DNA from: Pseudomonadota bacterium
GTDB lineage: Bacteria; Desulfobacterota; Desulfovibrionia; Desulfovibrionales; Desulfovibrionaceae
Direction: 5' to 3'
Length of the DNA: 51,710 bases
Assembly (NCBI GenBank): GCA_023411815.1
Contig: JAEYOJ010000009.1
Location: 1-51,710, forward strand
Within the stretch, counting starts at the first letter, position 1. Each line of letters opens with the position of its first letter. The notes under the pieces are model-generated. The model made no database searches, was not told where the DNA came from, and was given only the letters and a program-made list of their open reading frames with translations. Below are positions 45,181-51,710 of the stretch, piece by piece. A program made the translations under genes and the position numbers.

Positions 45181-46938
45181 CTAGAATCCCCGCCCGTTGT
45201 ACGCGCCTTCGTGCAGGCCCTGGAAGAAGTGCCGCGCGTTCAGACCCAGGGAACGGATGCGGTAACCGCCTTCCTGGACCACGAGGGTCGGCAGGCGCAT
45301 GGCCCCGATCATGCGGCCGTTGTTGGTGAAGTCCTTGGATGACAGGCTCCAGGTGCCCGTGGGGTCGCCTTTGGCCGTATCCAGGCCCAGAGCCAGCACG
45401 AGCACGCTGGGCTTGAAGTCGCGCACGACACCTAGGGCCTTCTTGAGCACATGGCCGTACATGGCCCCGTCCACGCGCTCCAGCAGCGGGAAGTTCCGGT
45501 TGTAGCCCTTGCCCTCGTCCTCGCCGTGCTCGTCGGAGAATCCGGAGAAATAGGGGTAGGCGAACTGCGGGTGGCCGTGGATGGATACGGTGAGCACGTC
45601 GCTTCGCCGGTAGAAGATTTCCTGCGTGCCGTTGCCGTGGTGGTAGTCGATGTCCAGCACGGCGACGCGGCCGAGTTCGGACAGCCGGTTGGCGGCCACG
45701 GCGGAGGTGTTGAAGTAGCAGAAGCCGCCGAAGACGCGGTGTTCGGCATGGTGGCCGGGCGGGCGCACCAGGGCGTAGGCCAGCCTGCGCCCCTCGGTGA
45801 CGGCCTCGGCCGCGGTGAGGCCGCAGTCCACGGCGCGGCGGGCCGCTGCGTAGGCGTTTGCGTTGAGGGGAGTGAAGGTGTCGATGCAGTAGTAGCCGGC
45901 GCGCACGGGCAGCTCGCGCGGTGGTCTGGAGGCGTTGCGGATGGGAAAGACGTAGGGGTAGACCGACTTGCCCGGCTCCAGCCGTGCGCAGACGCGCTTG
46001 AAGTACTCCACGTACTCCTTGGCGTGTACGGCCGTGATGTGCTTTTCGGGGTGGCGCTTGACCGCCAGTTCCTGGAACAGGCCGCTGCGGTCCAGTTCGC
46101 GGCGGATGGAGGAGATGCGCACGGGCGCTTCCACGTAGCCGCGCTCGGGCACGTGATGGATGGTATGGCGGTCGTTGACGGCCACGGCGATGAGCCGGTC
46201 GGCGGCTAGCCTGCGGCGCGGCTGGCCCGTGGCGCGCTCGGTGGGCGGCAGGTAGCGCGGCTCGCGCAGGCGCACCAGCGGGTCCTTGAAGGACTCAACG
46301 ACCTTGCGCACGTAGCTGGGCGGGCAGGTGCCCGCGTACTTGCGCTCCAGGATGGCGCGCACGATCTCGCGCACGCGGGGGCGTTGCAGGGGCCTGTCCG
46401 CGTCCAGAGGGTCCAGGACCAGATAGGGCGGGCAGGTGTCGCCCTCGATGCAGGGCGTTTCGTAGAGCGTGCCTGCGATGGGCCGCGCGCCATAACGTTC
46501 GTAGAAACGCAGCCGCGAGGCGTTGTCCTTGAGCAGCTCCGGGTGCGGGCACAGCTCCGGATCATCGGGCAGGCACTCGAAGAAAAGTCCGCGGTTTCCG
46601 AGGGCCTTGGCCTCCTCGCGCACGCGCTCGTACAGCGCGGAGCCGACTCCCCCGCCGGAGCGGCCAGGAGGCACCGAGAGCCAGTCCAGGTAACAGAAAC
46701 GGCGGTCTGGGAAGTGCAGGATCAGGGCGAAGCCTAGAACGTTGTTGCGGCCGTCGTCGGCCACCAGCAGGATGGTCCGGTAGCGCTTGGCCAGCGGATC
46801 GCACAGTCTTTCCGGAAGGCTCTGGATCTCATCTTCGCTTACCGCCTCGAAACGTTGACGCAGGATGTCCTGGACCGAGGCGATAATGTCCCGGTCCAGG
46901 GGAAGAACGTCGTCATGGATGCGGCGGATGCGGAACAT
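45181..46938 (-). CDS. GNAT - histone-deacetylase-fold fusion protein
   Basis: A 585-residue two-domain protein. Residues of about 1-180 form a GNAT acetyltransferase-like domain (SVPPGRSGGGVGSALYERVR is the acetyl-CoA loop). Residues of about 250-585 form an HDAC/acetylpolyamine-amidohydrolase fold with every catalytic residue: H396-H397 (RPPGHHAEH), zinc ligands D431, H433 and D520, and Y559 (QEGGY). It thus has both an acetylase and a deacetylase module. It ends the kamA operon and overlaps the upstream GNAT gene by 26 bases. The substrate is probably an amine made by the operon, not a histone. Confidence 0.87.
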   Translation of the reverse strand: MFRIRRIHDDVLPLDRDIIASVQDILRQRFEAVSEDEIQSLPERLCDPLAKRYRTILLVADDGRNNVLGFALILHFPDRRFCYLDWLSVPPGRSGGGVGSALYERVREEAKALGNRGLFFECLPDDPELCPHPELLKDNASRLRFYERYGARPIAGTLYETPCIEGDTCPPYLVLDPLDADRPLQRPRVREIVRAILERKYAGTCPPSYVRKVVESFKDPLVRLREPRYLPPTERATGQPRRRLAADRLIAVAVNDRHTIHHVPERGYVEAPVRISSIRRELDRSGLFQELAVKRHPEKHITAVHAKEYVEYFKRVCARLEPGKSVYPYVFPIRNASRPPRELPVRAGYYCIDTFTPLNANAYAAARRAVDCGLTAAEAVTEGRRLAYALVRPPGHHAEHRVFGGFCYFNTSAVAANRLSELGRVAVLDIDYHHGNGTQEIFYRRSDVLTVSIHGHPQFAYPYFSGFSDEHGEDEGKGYNRNFPLLERVDGAMYGHVLKKALGVVRDFKPSVLVLALGLDTAKGDPTGTWSLSSKDFTNNGRMIGAMRLPTLVVQEGGYRIRSLGLNARHFFQGLHEGAYNGRGF

Positions 46939-47494
46939 TCCCGGCTTTCATCTCCTTGCGCCCGAGCGGTTCATGCCCGAGCAGCTTATGATATACGACC
47001 TTGTCGTCGCCAGGTCTGTAGAAATCCTTGACCCGCTCGGCCTCGAAAAAGCCGTGGCGCTCGTAGAAGCGGCGCGTAGGCGCGTACAGTTCGCGACCGG
47101 ACGTCTCGGCCACCAGCAGCTTTCCGCCCATGTCCCGCACCCGCTCCTCGGTGCGGCGCAGGATATCCGCGCCCAGGCCGCTGCCGCGGCAACCCTGCCG
47201 CACGGCGATCCAGTACAGGTCGAACAGGGTCGGATCGGCGTCGCTCGGGCCATGGCAGGCGTAGCCCAGCAACTCGGCGTTCCGTCCGGACGTGCCGTCG
47301 CCGGCTTCGGCGTCCGCGAAGATGAAATGGTAACCGCTGACAGGGCCTTTCTCAAGCCGTTCGCGCACCAATTCCTCGGCGATGTCCAGTTCCTCGGGAT
47401 AGAAGAAGCCCGTGGATTCCACGACGGCGCGCACTCGGGCGCAGTCCTCGGGGCGGGCCTCCTCGCGGAAGGTGAGTTGCAGCGTGTCGCTCAT
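46913..47494 (-). CDS. GNAT-family N-acetyltransferase
   Basis: A 193-residue acetyltransferase. Motif A (IAVRQGCRGSGLGADILRRT) binds acetyl-CoA and motif B (RRFYERHGFFEAERVKDFY) follows. Its start overlaps the end of the first ATP-grasp gene by four bases (ATGA), and its end overlaps the fusion gene. In an operon with lysine 2,3-aminomutase it may acetylate a beta-lysine amine, as AblB does in N-epsilon-acetyl-beta-lysine synthesis, but sequence alone does not prove this. The ribosome site is weak, so expression depends on coupling. Confidence 0.8.
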   Translation of the reverse strand: MSDTLQLTFREEARPEDCARVRAVVESTGFFYPEELDIAEELVRERLEKGPVSGYHFIFADAEAGDGTSGRNAELLGYACHGPSDADPTLFDLYWIAVRQGCRGSGLGADILRRTEERVRDMGGKLLVAETSGRELYAPTRRFYERHGFFEAERVKDFYRPGDDKVVYHKLLGHEPLGRKEMKAGNVPHPPHP

Positions 47495-48516
47495 GCCGAG
47501 GCGCACCCGCTGGGCGTCTGGGCCGGACGGCCGTTGCGCGTGTTGGCCGCGCCGATCCCCAGGACGCGCCGGACCAGGGCCGTGAAGTCCAGGCCCGCCC
47601 GCTGGGCGGCGGCCGCGAAGCCGGCGTCGGGCGACAGGCAGGGGTTGGCGTTCACGTCGATGATCCAGGGAGTTCCGTCCTCGGCCACGCGGAAATCCAC
47701 GCGCGCGTAGCCCGTCAGGCCGAAGGCGCGCCAGCAGGCCAGGGCGGCCTGGCTGAGGCTGGCCAGGACCGGGGCGTCCTTTTCCGGGAAGTCGAAGCGG
47801 CGCTGCGTGTTCTCGTACTCGAAGGAGTCCTCGTCCCACTTGGCGCGGTAGCCCACGATGCGCAGGCGCTCCTTGGAGAATCCGCGGAAGACGATCTCCG
47901 CATGGGGCAGCACTTCCGGGCCACTTTGGCCGTCGATGACCGAGATGTTGAACTCGCGTCCGTCCACGAAGCCCTCGGCGAACCAGCGGCCGCCGAAACG
48001 CTCGCGGCGGCGGGCCAGGGGCTTGGCCAGATCGGCGGGCGAGGAGGCCTGCACCACCGAGGTTTCGTCCAGGCCCAGGGAGGCGTGCTCATAGACCGAC
48101 TTGAGGATGTAGCGTCCGGGCACGAAGGAGTCTTCATCGGGCCGACCCTCGGACCAGGGCGGCGTGGGGATGCCTGCGGCGGTGAGCACGCGCTTGCAGG
48201 CCAGCTTGCTCGTGGAGAGCAGCATGGACTCGCTGCCGCAGCCCGTGAAGGGCAGGCCCATGTGCTCCAGCAGGGCCGGGGCCAGATGGGCCAGGCGTGA
48301 GCTGCCGCCAACGTCCTCCACGAGGTTGAACACGCAGTCGGGCCGCATGGCCGCCAGCGTGCCGCGGGCGTCGTCCAGGTCCAGGGAGAAAGCCACGCCG
48401 ATGGGCATGTGCTCCAGGGCGAACAGGGCCTGGCGCACGGCGCGCACCTGGACCAGGGTGTCGGCCTCGTCCGGGCGGTCGCCGGCGGGCAGGTTGTGCA
48501 GGATGGCCACGCGCAT
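47491..48516 (-). CDS. ATP-grasp ligase 1 (D-Ala-D-Ala-ligase-like)
   Basis: A 341-residue ATP-grasp enzyme. The N-terminal subdomain begins MRVAILHNLPAG. The substrate region has MGLPFTGCGSESMLLSTSK, as in Ddl. The ATP-binding part has GRYILKSVYEHASLGLD. The metal-binding end reads ARVDFRVAEDGTPWIIDVNA followed by NPCLSP. It forms an amide or peptide bond between an acyl-phosphate and an amine. The start follows the second ligase by about 10 bases. Together with a second ligase it suggests stepwise assembly of a small peptide-like product. Confidence 0.85.
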   Translation of the reverse strand: MRVAILHNLPAGDRPDEADTLVQVRAVRQALFALEHMPIGVAFSLDLDDARGTLAAMRPDCVFNLVEDVGGSSRLAHLAPALLEHMGLPFTGCGSESMLLSTSKLACKRVLTAAGIPTPPWSEGRPDEDSFVPGRYILKSVYEHASLGLDETSVVQASSPADLAKPLARRRERFGGRWFAEGFVDGREFNISVIDGQSGPEVLPHAEIVFRGFSKERLRIVGYRAKWDEDSFEYENTQRRFDFPEKDAPVLASLSQAALACWRAFGLTGYARVDFRVAEDGTPWIIDVNANPCLSPDAGFAAAAQRAGLDFTALVRRVLGIGAANTRNGRPAQTPSGCASA

Positions 48517-48526
48517 GGCGGTTTCC

Positions 48527-49558
48527 CTAGGCGGCCTGCCCGGAGCCGGTCCGGGGTTGAAGCTTGGGCTGGGGCTGGCTGGCGGAGCCCAGGCGCTCCA
48601 TGGCCGAGCGCACGATGCCGGCGATGAGTTCCTGGTAGGGTATGCCGTTCAGCCTGCAGAGGATGGGCAGGTCCGAGTAGCTCGGGTTGAGCCCGGCCAG
48701 GGGGTTTACCTCGATGAAGTTGGGCACCCCGGCCGCGTCCAGGCGCAGGTCCACGCGCCCGCCGTCACGGCAGCCCAGGGCGCGCCAGGCGTCCAGGGCG
48801 ACCTTCTCGGAGGCGCGGGCCTCGGCGTCGTCCGCGATGCGATAGTGCATGCGGCGCTCCCAGTCCTGCTTGTTGACGTAGCCGTAGGCCGAAGGATCGG
48901 CCTGCTCGCCGAAGATGACCTCCAGGGCGCCCACGGAATGTGCCTTGTCGCCCGTGCCCACGATGCCCACGGTCAGCTCGCGGCCGGGAAGGAAGGTCTC
49001 CACCAGCACGGGCTGGCGGAAGCGCTCGATGAGCCGGGCGCAGGCGGCGGCGAGGCCGGACTTGTCGGTCACGCGCGAGGCCGAGCCGATGCCCAGGCCA
49101 GTACCTTCGGCCACGGGCTTGACGAACAGCGGGAAAGGCAGGTCCACGCCGTCCGCTTCGGCTGGATCGGCCACCACGGCGAAATCCGGGGTGGGGATGC
49201 CGGCGGCGCGGATCACGTGCTTGGTCATGCCCTTGTGCAGGCCGATGGCCAGGGTCATGGGCTCGGAGAAGGTGTACGGGATGCCGTGCCAGTCGAGCAC
49301 GCAGGGAATCTGGCTCTCGCGGCCGAAACCGTTGAGGCCCTCGGCGATGTTGAAGACCAGGTCCCAGCGCTTGCCGGCCAGCAGGGCGGACATGAGCGCG
49401 GGCAGGGAGCCGATGCGCTCGCTCTCGAAACCGAGGGCGCGCAGGGCGTCCTCGATGCCGGCGATGGTCTCCTCGCAATCGAATTCGGCCACGTCCTCCT
49501 CGGAGAAGCCCATGGCTCTGTAGTCTTCGCGCAAATCATAGGTAAGGCCGACGAGCAT
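48527..49558 (-). CDS. ATP-grasp ligase 2 (D-Ala-D-Ala-ligase-like)
   Basis: A 343-residue ATP-grasp enzyme, distinct from its neighbour. It starts MLVGLTYDLREDYRAMGFSE. It has the LVFNIAEGLNGFGRE motif, PLFVKPVAEGTGLGIG for ATP binding, and GGRVDLRLDAAGVPNFIEVN followed by PLAGLNPSYSDLP at the C-terminus. GGGGGA precedes the ATG, which overlaps the kamA stop by one base (TAATG), a strong sign of coupling. The LVFN-E-G pattern recurs in ligase 1 (VFNLVEDVGG), so the two are probably related by duplication or shared function. Confidence 0.87.
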   Translation of the reverse strand: MLVGLTYDLREDYRAMGFSEEDVAEFDCEETIAGIEDALRALGFESERIGSLPALMSALLAGKRWDLVFNIAEGLNGFGRESQIPCVLDWHGIPYTFSEPMTLAIGLHKGMTKHVIRAAGIPTPDFAVVADPAEADGVDLPFPLFVKPVAEGTGLGIGSASRVTDKSGLAAACARLIERFRQPVLVETFLPGRELTVGIVGTGDKAHSVGALEVIFGEQADPSAYGYVNKQDWERRMHYRIADDAEARASEKVALDAWRALGCRDGGRVDLRLDAAGVPNFIEVNPLAGLNPSYSDLPILCRLNGIPYQELIAGIVRSAMERLGSASQPQPKLQPRTGSGQAA

Positions 49559-50856
49559 TACTTGTCCCCCATGCCGCAGGCCGGAGCCGTGAGCGGATCG
49601 TGGGTGCGGAATTGTTTCTTTTCGAAGTTGCGCAGCACCAGGTCGTCGCCGTCCTGGCCGACGATGTAGTCCGGGTTGACCGGGATCTTGCCGCCTCCGC
49701 CGGGGGCGTCCACCACGAAGGTGGGCACGGCGTAGCCCGAGGTGTGCCCGCGCAGGCCCTCGATCATCTCCACGCCCTTGGCCACCGAGGTGCGGAAGTG
49801 GCCCGTGCCCTGCACCGGATCGCAGTGATAGAGATAGTATGGCCGCACGCGGTTCTTGAGCAGGCCGTGCATGAGCGACTTGAGGGTCGGCACGTCGTCG
49901 TTGATGCCCTTGAGCAGCACGGTCTGGCTGCCCAGGGGAATACCGGCGTCGGCCAGTCGCTTGAAGGCCTCGGCCGATTCGGGGCTCAGCTCGCCCGGAT
50001 GGGTGCAGTGCACGCTGATCATGAGCGGATGGTAACGGCGCAGCACGCGCGTGAGCTGGTGCGTGATGCGCTGGGGCAGCACCATGGGGGCCTTGGTGCC
50101 CAGGCGCACGATCTCCACGTGCGGAATGGCCCGGATGCGGCCCAGCAGGTAGTCCAGGGCAGCGTCGGACAAGGTCAGCGGGTCGCCGCCGGACAGCAGG
50201 ACGTCGCGCACGCTCGGGGTGCGCGCGATGTAGTCGATGGCCGCGTCCCAATGCTTGCGGTTGCCCGAGGAGCAGGCCTTCTTGCCAACCCGGCGCGAGC
50301 GCGTGCAGTAGCGGCAGTAGGCTGCGCAGTAGTCCGTGGTCAGGAACAGCACCCGGTCGGGATAACGGTGCACGAGTCCGGGCACGGGGCTGTGATGGTC
50401 CTCTCCAAGAGGGTCCTCGGCCTCGCCCGGATTGACCAGGCGCTCGAAGCCAGTAGGCACGATGGAGCGGCGCACGCCGTTGTCGGCGTCCTGATCATGG
50501 AACAGGGAAAGATAGTACGGGGTGATGGCCAGGGGCAGGGGCGCTCCGCTGGTGGCGGCGGCCTGCTCATCCTCGCTCAGGGCGAGCACGGAGCCGAGCT
50601 GCTGGTATGAAGTGATCCTGTTCTTGAGCTGCCAGCGCCAGTCGTTCCACTGGGCATCGGCAACCTGGGGGTAAAAGCTGTTCCGGAAGGCTTGTGTCTT
50701 GGGACCTACCGGAAAGACGGGCCCGCGATCCCGAGCTCTGGTCGGGGGGAAGGGGGCGAAGGGAAGCATTAGAGGCGTCTGACGCTTCCGCGGCTTTGCG
50801 GTGACAACGGATGGCAGGGGTTCAAGAGGAACTTCGCCGCTGTCCAGCATTTCCAT
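49558..50856 (-). CDS. kamA: Lysine 2,3-aminomutase (KamA family)
   Basis: A 432-residue radical SAM, PLP-dependent enzyme that converts L-lysine to L-beta-lysine. The cluster motif is C177, C181, C184 (DYCAAYCRYC). The lysine-binding Asp residues are D346 and D383, and the PLP Lys is K390 (DAPGGGGK). The D-D and D-K spacings of 37 and 7 residues equal those of the clostridial enzyme (D293, D330, K337). A basic, Pro-rich N-terminus of about 50 residues is extra. It follows an exported OB-like gene by 19 bases and heads the ligase genes. A beta-lysine product is inferred; other aminomutase substrates are possible. Confidence 0.9.
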   Translation of the reverse strand: MEMLDSGEVPLEPLPSVVTAKPRKRQTPLMLPFAPFPPTRARDRGPVFPVGPKTQAFRNSFYPQVADAQWNDWRWQLKNRITSYQQLGSVLALSEDEQAAATSGAPLPLAITPYYLSLFHDQDADNGVRRSIVPTGFERLVNPGEAEDPLGEDHHSPVPGLVHRYPDRVLFLTTDYCAAYCRYCTRSRRVGKKACSSGNRKHWDAAIDYIARTPSVRDVLLSGGDPLTLSDAALDYLLGRIRAIPHVEIVRLGTKAPMVLPQRITHQLTRVLRRYHPLMISVHCTHPGELSPESAEAFKRLADAGIPLGSQTVLLKGINDDVPTLKSLMHGLLKNRVRPYYLYHCDPVQGTGHFRTSVAKGVEMIEGLRGHTSGYAVPTFVVDAPGGGGKIPVNPDYIVGQDGDDLVLRNFEKKQFRTHDPLTAPACGMGDK

Positions 50857-50875
50857 GTCCGTCTTCTTCCTTGGG

Positions 50876-51241
50876 TTAAAAGGTCTCCGGGCCGCCGGGC
50901 TCTTCGGGCTCGGGTTCGGCTTCCGGCTCGTTAACGCCTTCTTCGTAAGGCTCGATGGAGGACACCGTGAGCAGGGGCATATCGCCGTCGCGCTGCTGCA
51001 CCGTTCCGGTGACCAGCACCAGATCCTCCTGGTAGAGTGTCAAGTCATCGCCCTTAAGGGCGAACACGTCCCCGTCTTCCGTCTCCAGGTAGTAGTCCTT
51101 GCCGGAGACGTAGAGGACGCCGACCACGGTCAGCTCCTGCCGGGCTCCGGCCTGGCCGATCCAGAGAAGCGCCAATGCCAGGGCAAAGCCGGTGAGCATG
51201 ACGCCGCGGCGGGCGGGAAGCGAAGGGAGCCAACTACGCAT
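50876..51241 (-). CDS. Exported small OB-fold-like protein
   Basis: A 121-residue protein with an N-terminal hydrophobic signal (about 14-33, ending QAGARQ). A beta-rich domain follows (LTVVGVLYVSGKDYYLETED to LVTGTVQQRDGDMP), like small periplasmic OB-fold proteins. The C-terminus is a Glu/Pro-rich tail (PEAEPEPEEPGGPETF). The ATG at 51241 has AGGAA upstream. It stops 19 bases before kamA, so it seems to be the first gene of the operon, although a periplasmic protein is an odd partner for cytosolic ligases. No exact family can be named. Confidence 0.65.
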   Translation of the reverse strand: MRSWLPSLPARRGVMLTGFALALALLWIGQAGARQELTVVGVLYVSGKDYYLETEDGDVFALKGDDLTLYQEDLVLVTGTVQQRDGDMPLLTVSSIEPYEEGVNEPEAEPEPEEPGGPETF

Positions 51242-51596
51242 GTTGCCGTTCCTGTCAGTGTCGGCGCGGATGGTTTCCTGGTCCGCGTGTCTGTTTGCCG
51301 TCGGCTTCGCAGGCATGTACGCGAACCGATTTCGGCCACCAAGGCAAAGCTTGGGCCAAACTGTATTACCCTGATTTAATGACATTATTTAAATACGTTT
51401 ATGGAATAATCGGAACTTTGAGTTCCTGCCTCTGGACAGGCGATTGGCGGCAAGACGCCATGGGGGTACGGCAGGCTTCCCAGGAATGATCAAAGCACCG
51501 TGAAACAGGTGACTTCGGCTGGAAGGGGGAAAACCGGAACAAACTGTTCCGGCTGTGGGGAATAGGAATTCTCTGTTCCGGTGCTAAGGCGTGTCC
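51242..51596. other. Gap between the kamA operon and IS end
   Basis: It should hold the operon's promoter, in the AT-rich stretch around 51370-51420; no clear -35/-10 pair was assigned. CCGGAACA-AAC-TGTTCCGG (51534-51552) is a perfect hairpin, and TGTTCCGG recurs at about 51574. Confidence 0.45.
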
Positions 51597-51710
51597 TCAA
51601 ATGAGCCAGATGGCCGTTGAGGCGAGATATATTGCTGCCAGGAAGTTTCTCGCGGTCTTGTCGTAGCGAGTGGCGATGGCTCGGAACTGCTTGAGCTTGC
51701 AGAAAAAATT
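51587..51710 (-). mobile_element. Terminus of an IS5-family insertion sequence
   Basis: The sequence from about 51587 to the window end has the look of an IS end: a possible short target duplication (TAA or CTAA) and a terminal-repeat-like GGCGTGTCCTCAAATGA, then the transposase C-terminus. The other end lies outside the window. Confidence 0.65.
51597..51710 (-). CDS. IS5-family transposase, C-terminal fragment
   Basis: The last 37 residues of a DDE transposase are visible: FFCKLKQFRAIATRYDKTAR, then NFLAAIYLASTAIWLI and stop. This is the highly conserved end of IS5/IS427-type enzymes (the KRFRRIATRYEK-type motif). The gene enters from beyond the window's right edge, so completeness cannot be judged. 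Confidence 0.85.
   Translation of the reverse strand, partial: NFFCKLKQFRAIATRYDKTARNFLAAIYLASTAIWLI

Overview
The window is GC-rich with short AT-rich islands. It carries lipid A (lpxK) and outer-membrane genes, so the host is Gram-negative. Several features point to a sulfate-reducing deltaproteobacterium of the Desulfovibrionales type: a DsrK/HdrD-like iron-sulfur oxidoreductase with in-frame selenocysteine, a DUF4212 + ActP-like symporter pair, and many short genes and dispersed intergenic repeats. The taxon is inferred; there is no rRNA here.

Layout. 1-2510: small genes (DUF1328, HU, PilZ-like) and a repeat- and palindrome-bearing AT-rich gap. 2511-8920: glycosyltransferase plus glycogen-debranching-like enzyme, a frameshifted gene, a cyclase, a HAD phosphatase, two micro-proteins and a metallo-beta-lactamase-fold hydrolase. 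9179-12178: a likely sigma54-driven operon of PocR-domain sensor, unknown Cys-containing protein and HdrD/DsrK-like selenoprotein (TGA at 11120 with a SECIS hairpin just after it), followed by a CheY-like regulator. 12242-20595: mazG, cvpA, the acetate-type symporter pair, a cNMP/CBS/DUF294 protein and a DnaQ-like exonuclease, interrupted by an unknown gene between two copies of a hairpin repeat. 20619-23131: an unknown protein and a cation exchanger behind a yybP-ykoY (Mn2+) riboswitch. 23652-30090: an unknown protein, a TetR remnant, a histidine kinase/receiver pair, a TPR-OmpA-like lipoprotein with a Gly-rich secreted protein, and a DJ-1 protein. 30368-42204: housekeeping genes (alaS, recA, PP-loop tRNA thiolase-like, BI-1, lpxK, rnr, TVP38, GT2, initiator tRNA). 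42639-45000: small zinc-ribbon-like, beta-barrel and SIMPL proteins. 45181-51241: a tightly coupled minus-strand operon of exported OB-like protein, lysine 2,3-aminomutase, two ATP-grasp ligases, GNAT, and a GNAT-histone-deacetylase fusion. 51597-51710: the end of an IS5-type transposase.

The two most interesting systems are the PocR/Hdr selenoprotein operon and the kamA/ATP-grasp/GNAT/HDAC operon. The first looks like a ligand-responsive electron-transfer module. The second looks like a pathway making, ligating and reversibly acetylating a beta-lysine-type compound. Both functional readings are inferences from domain content and gene coupling.
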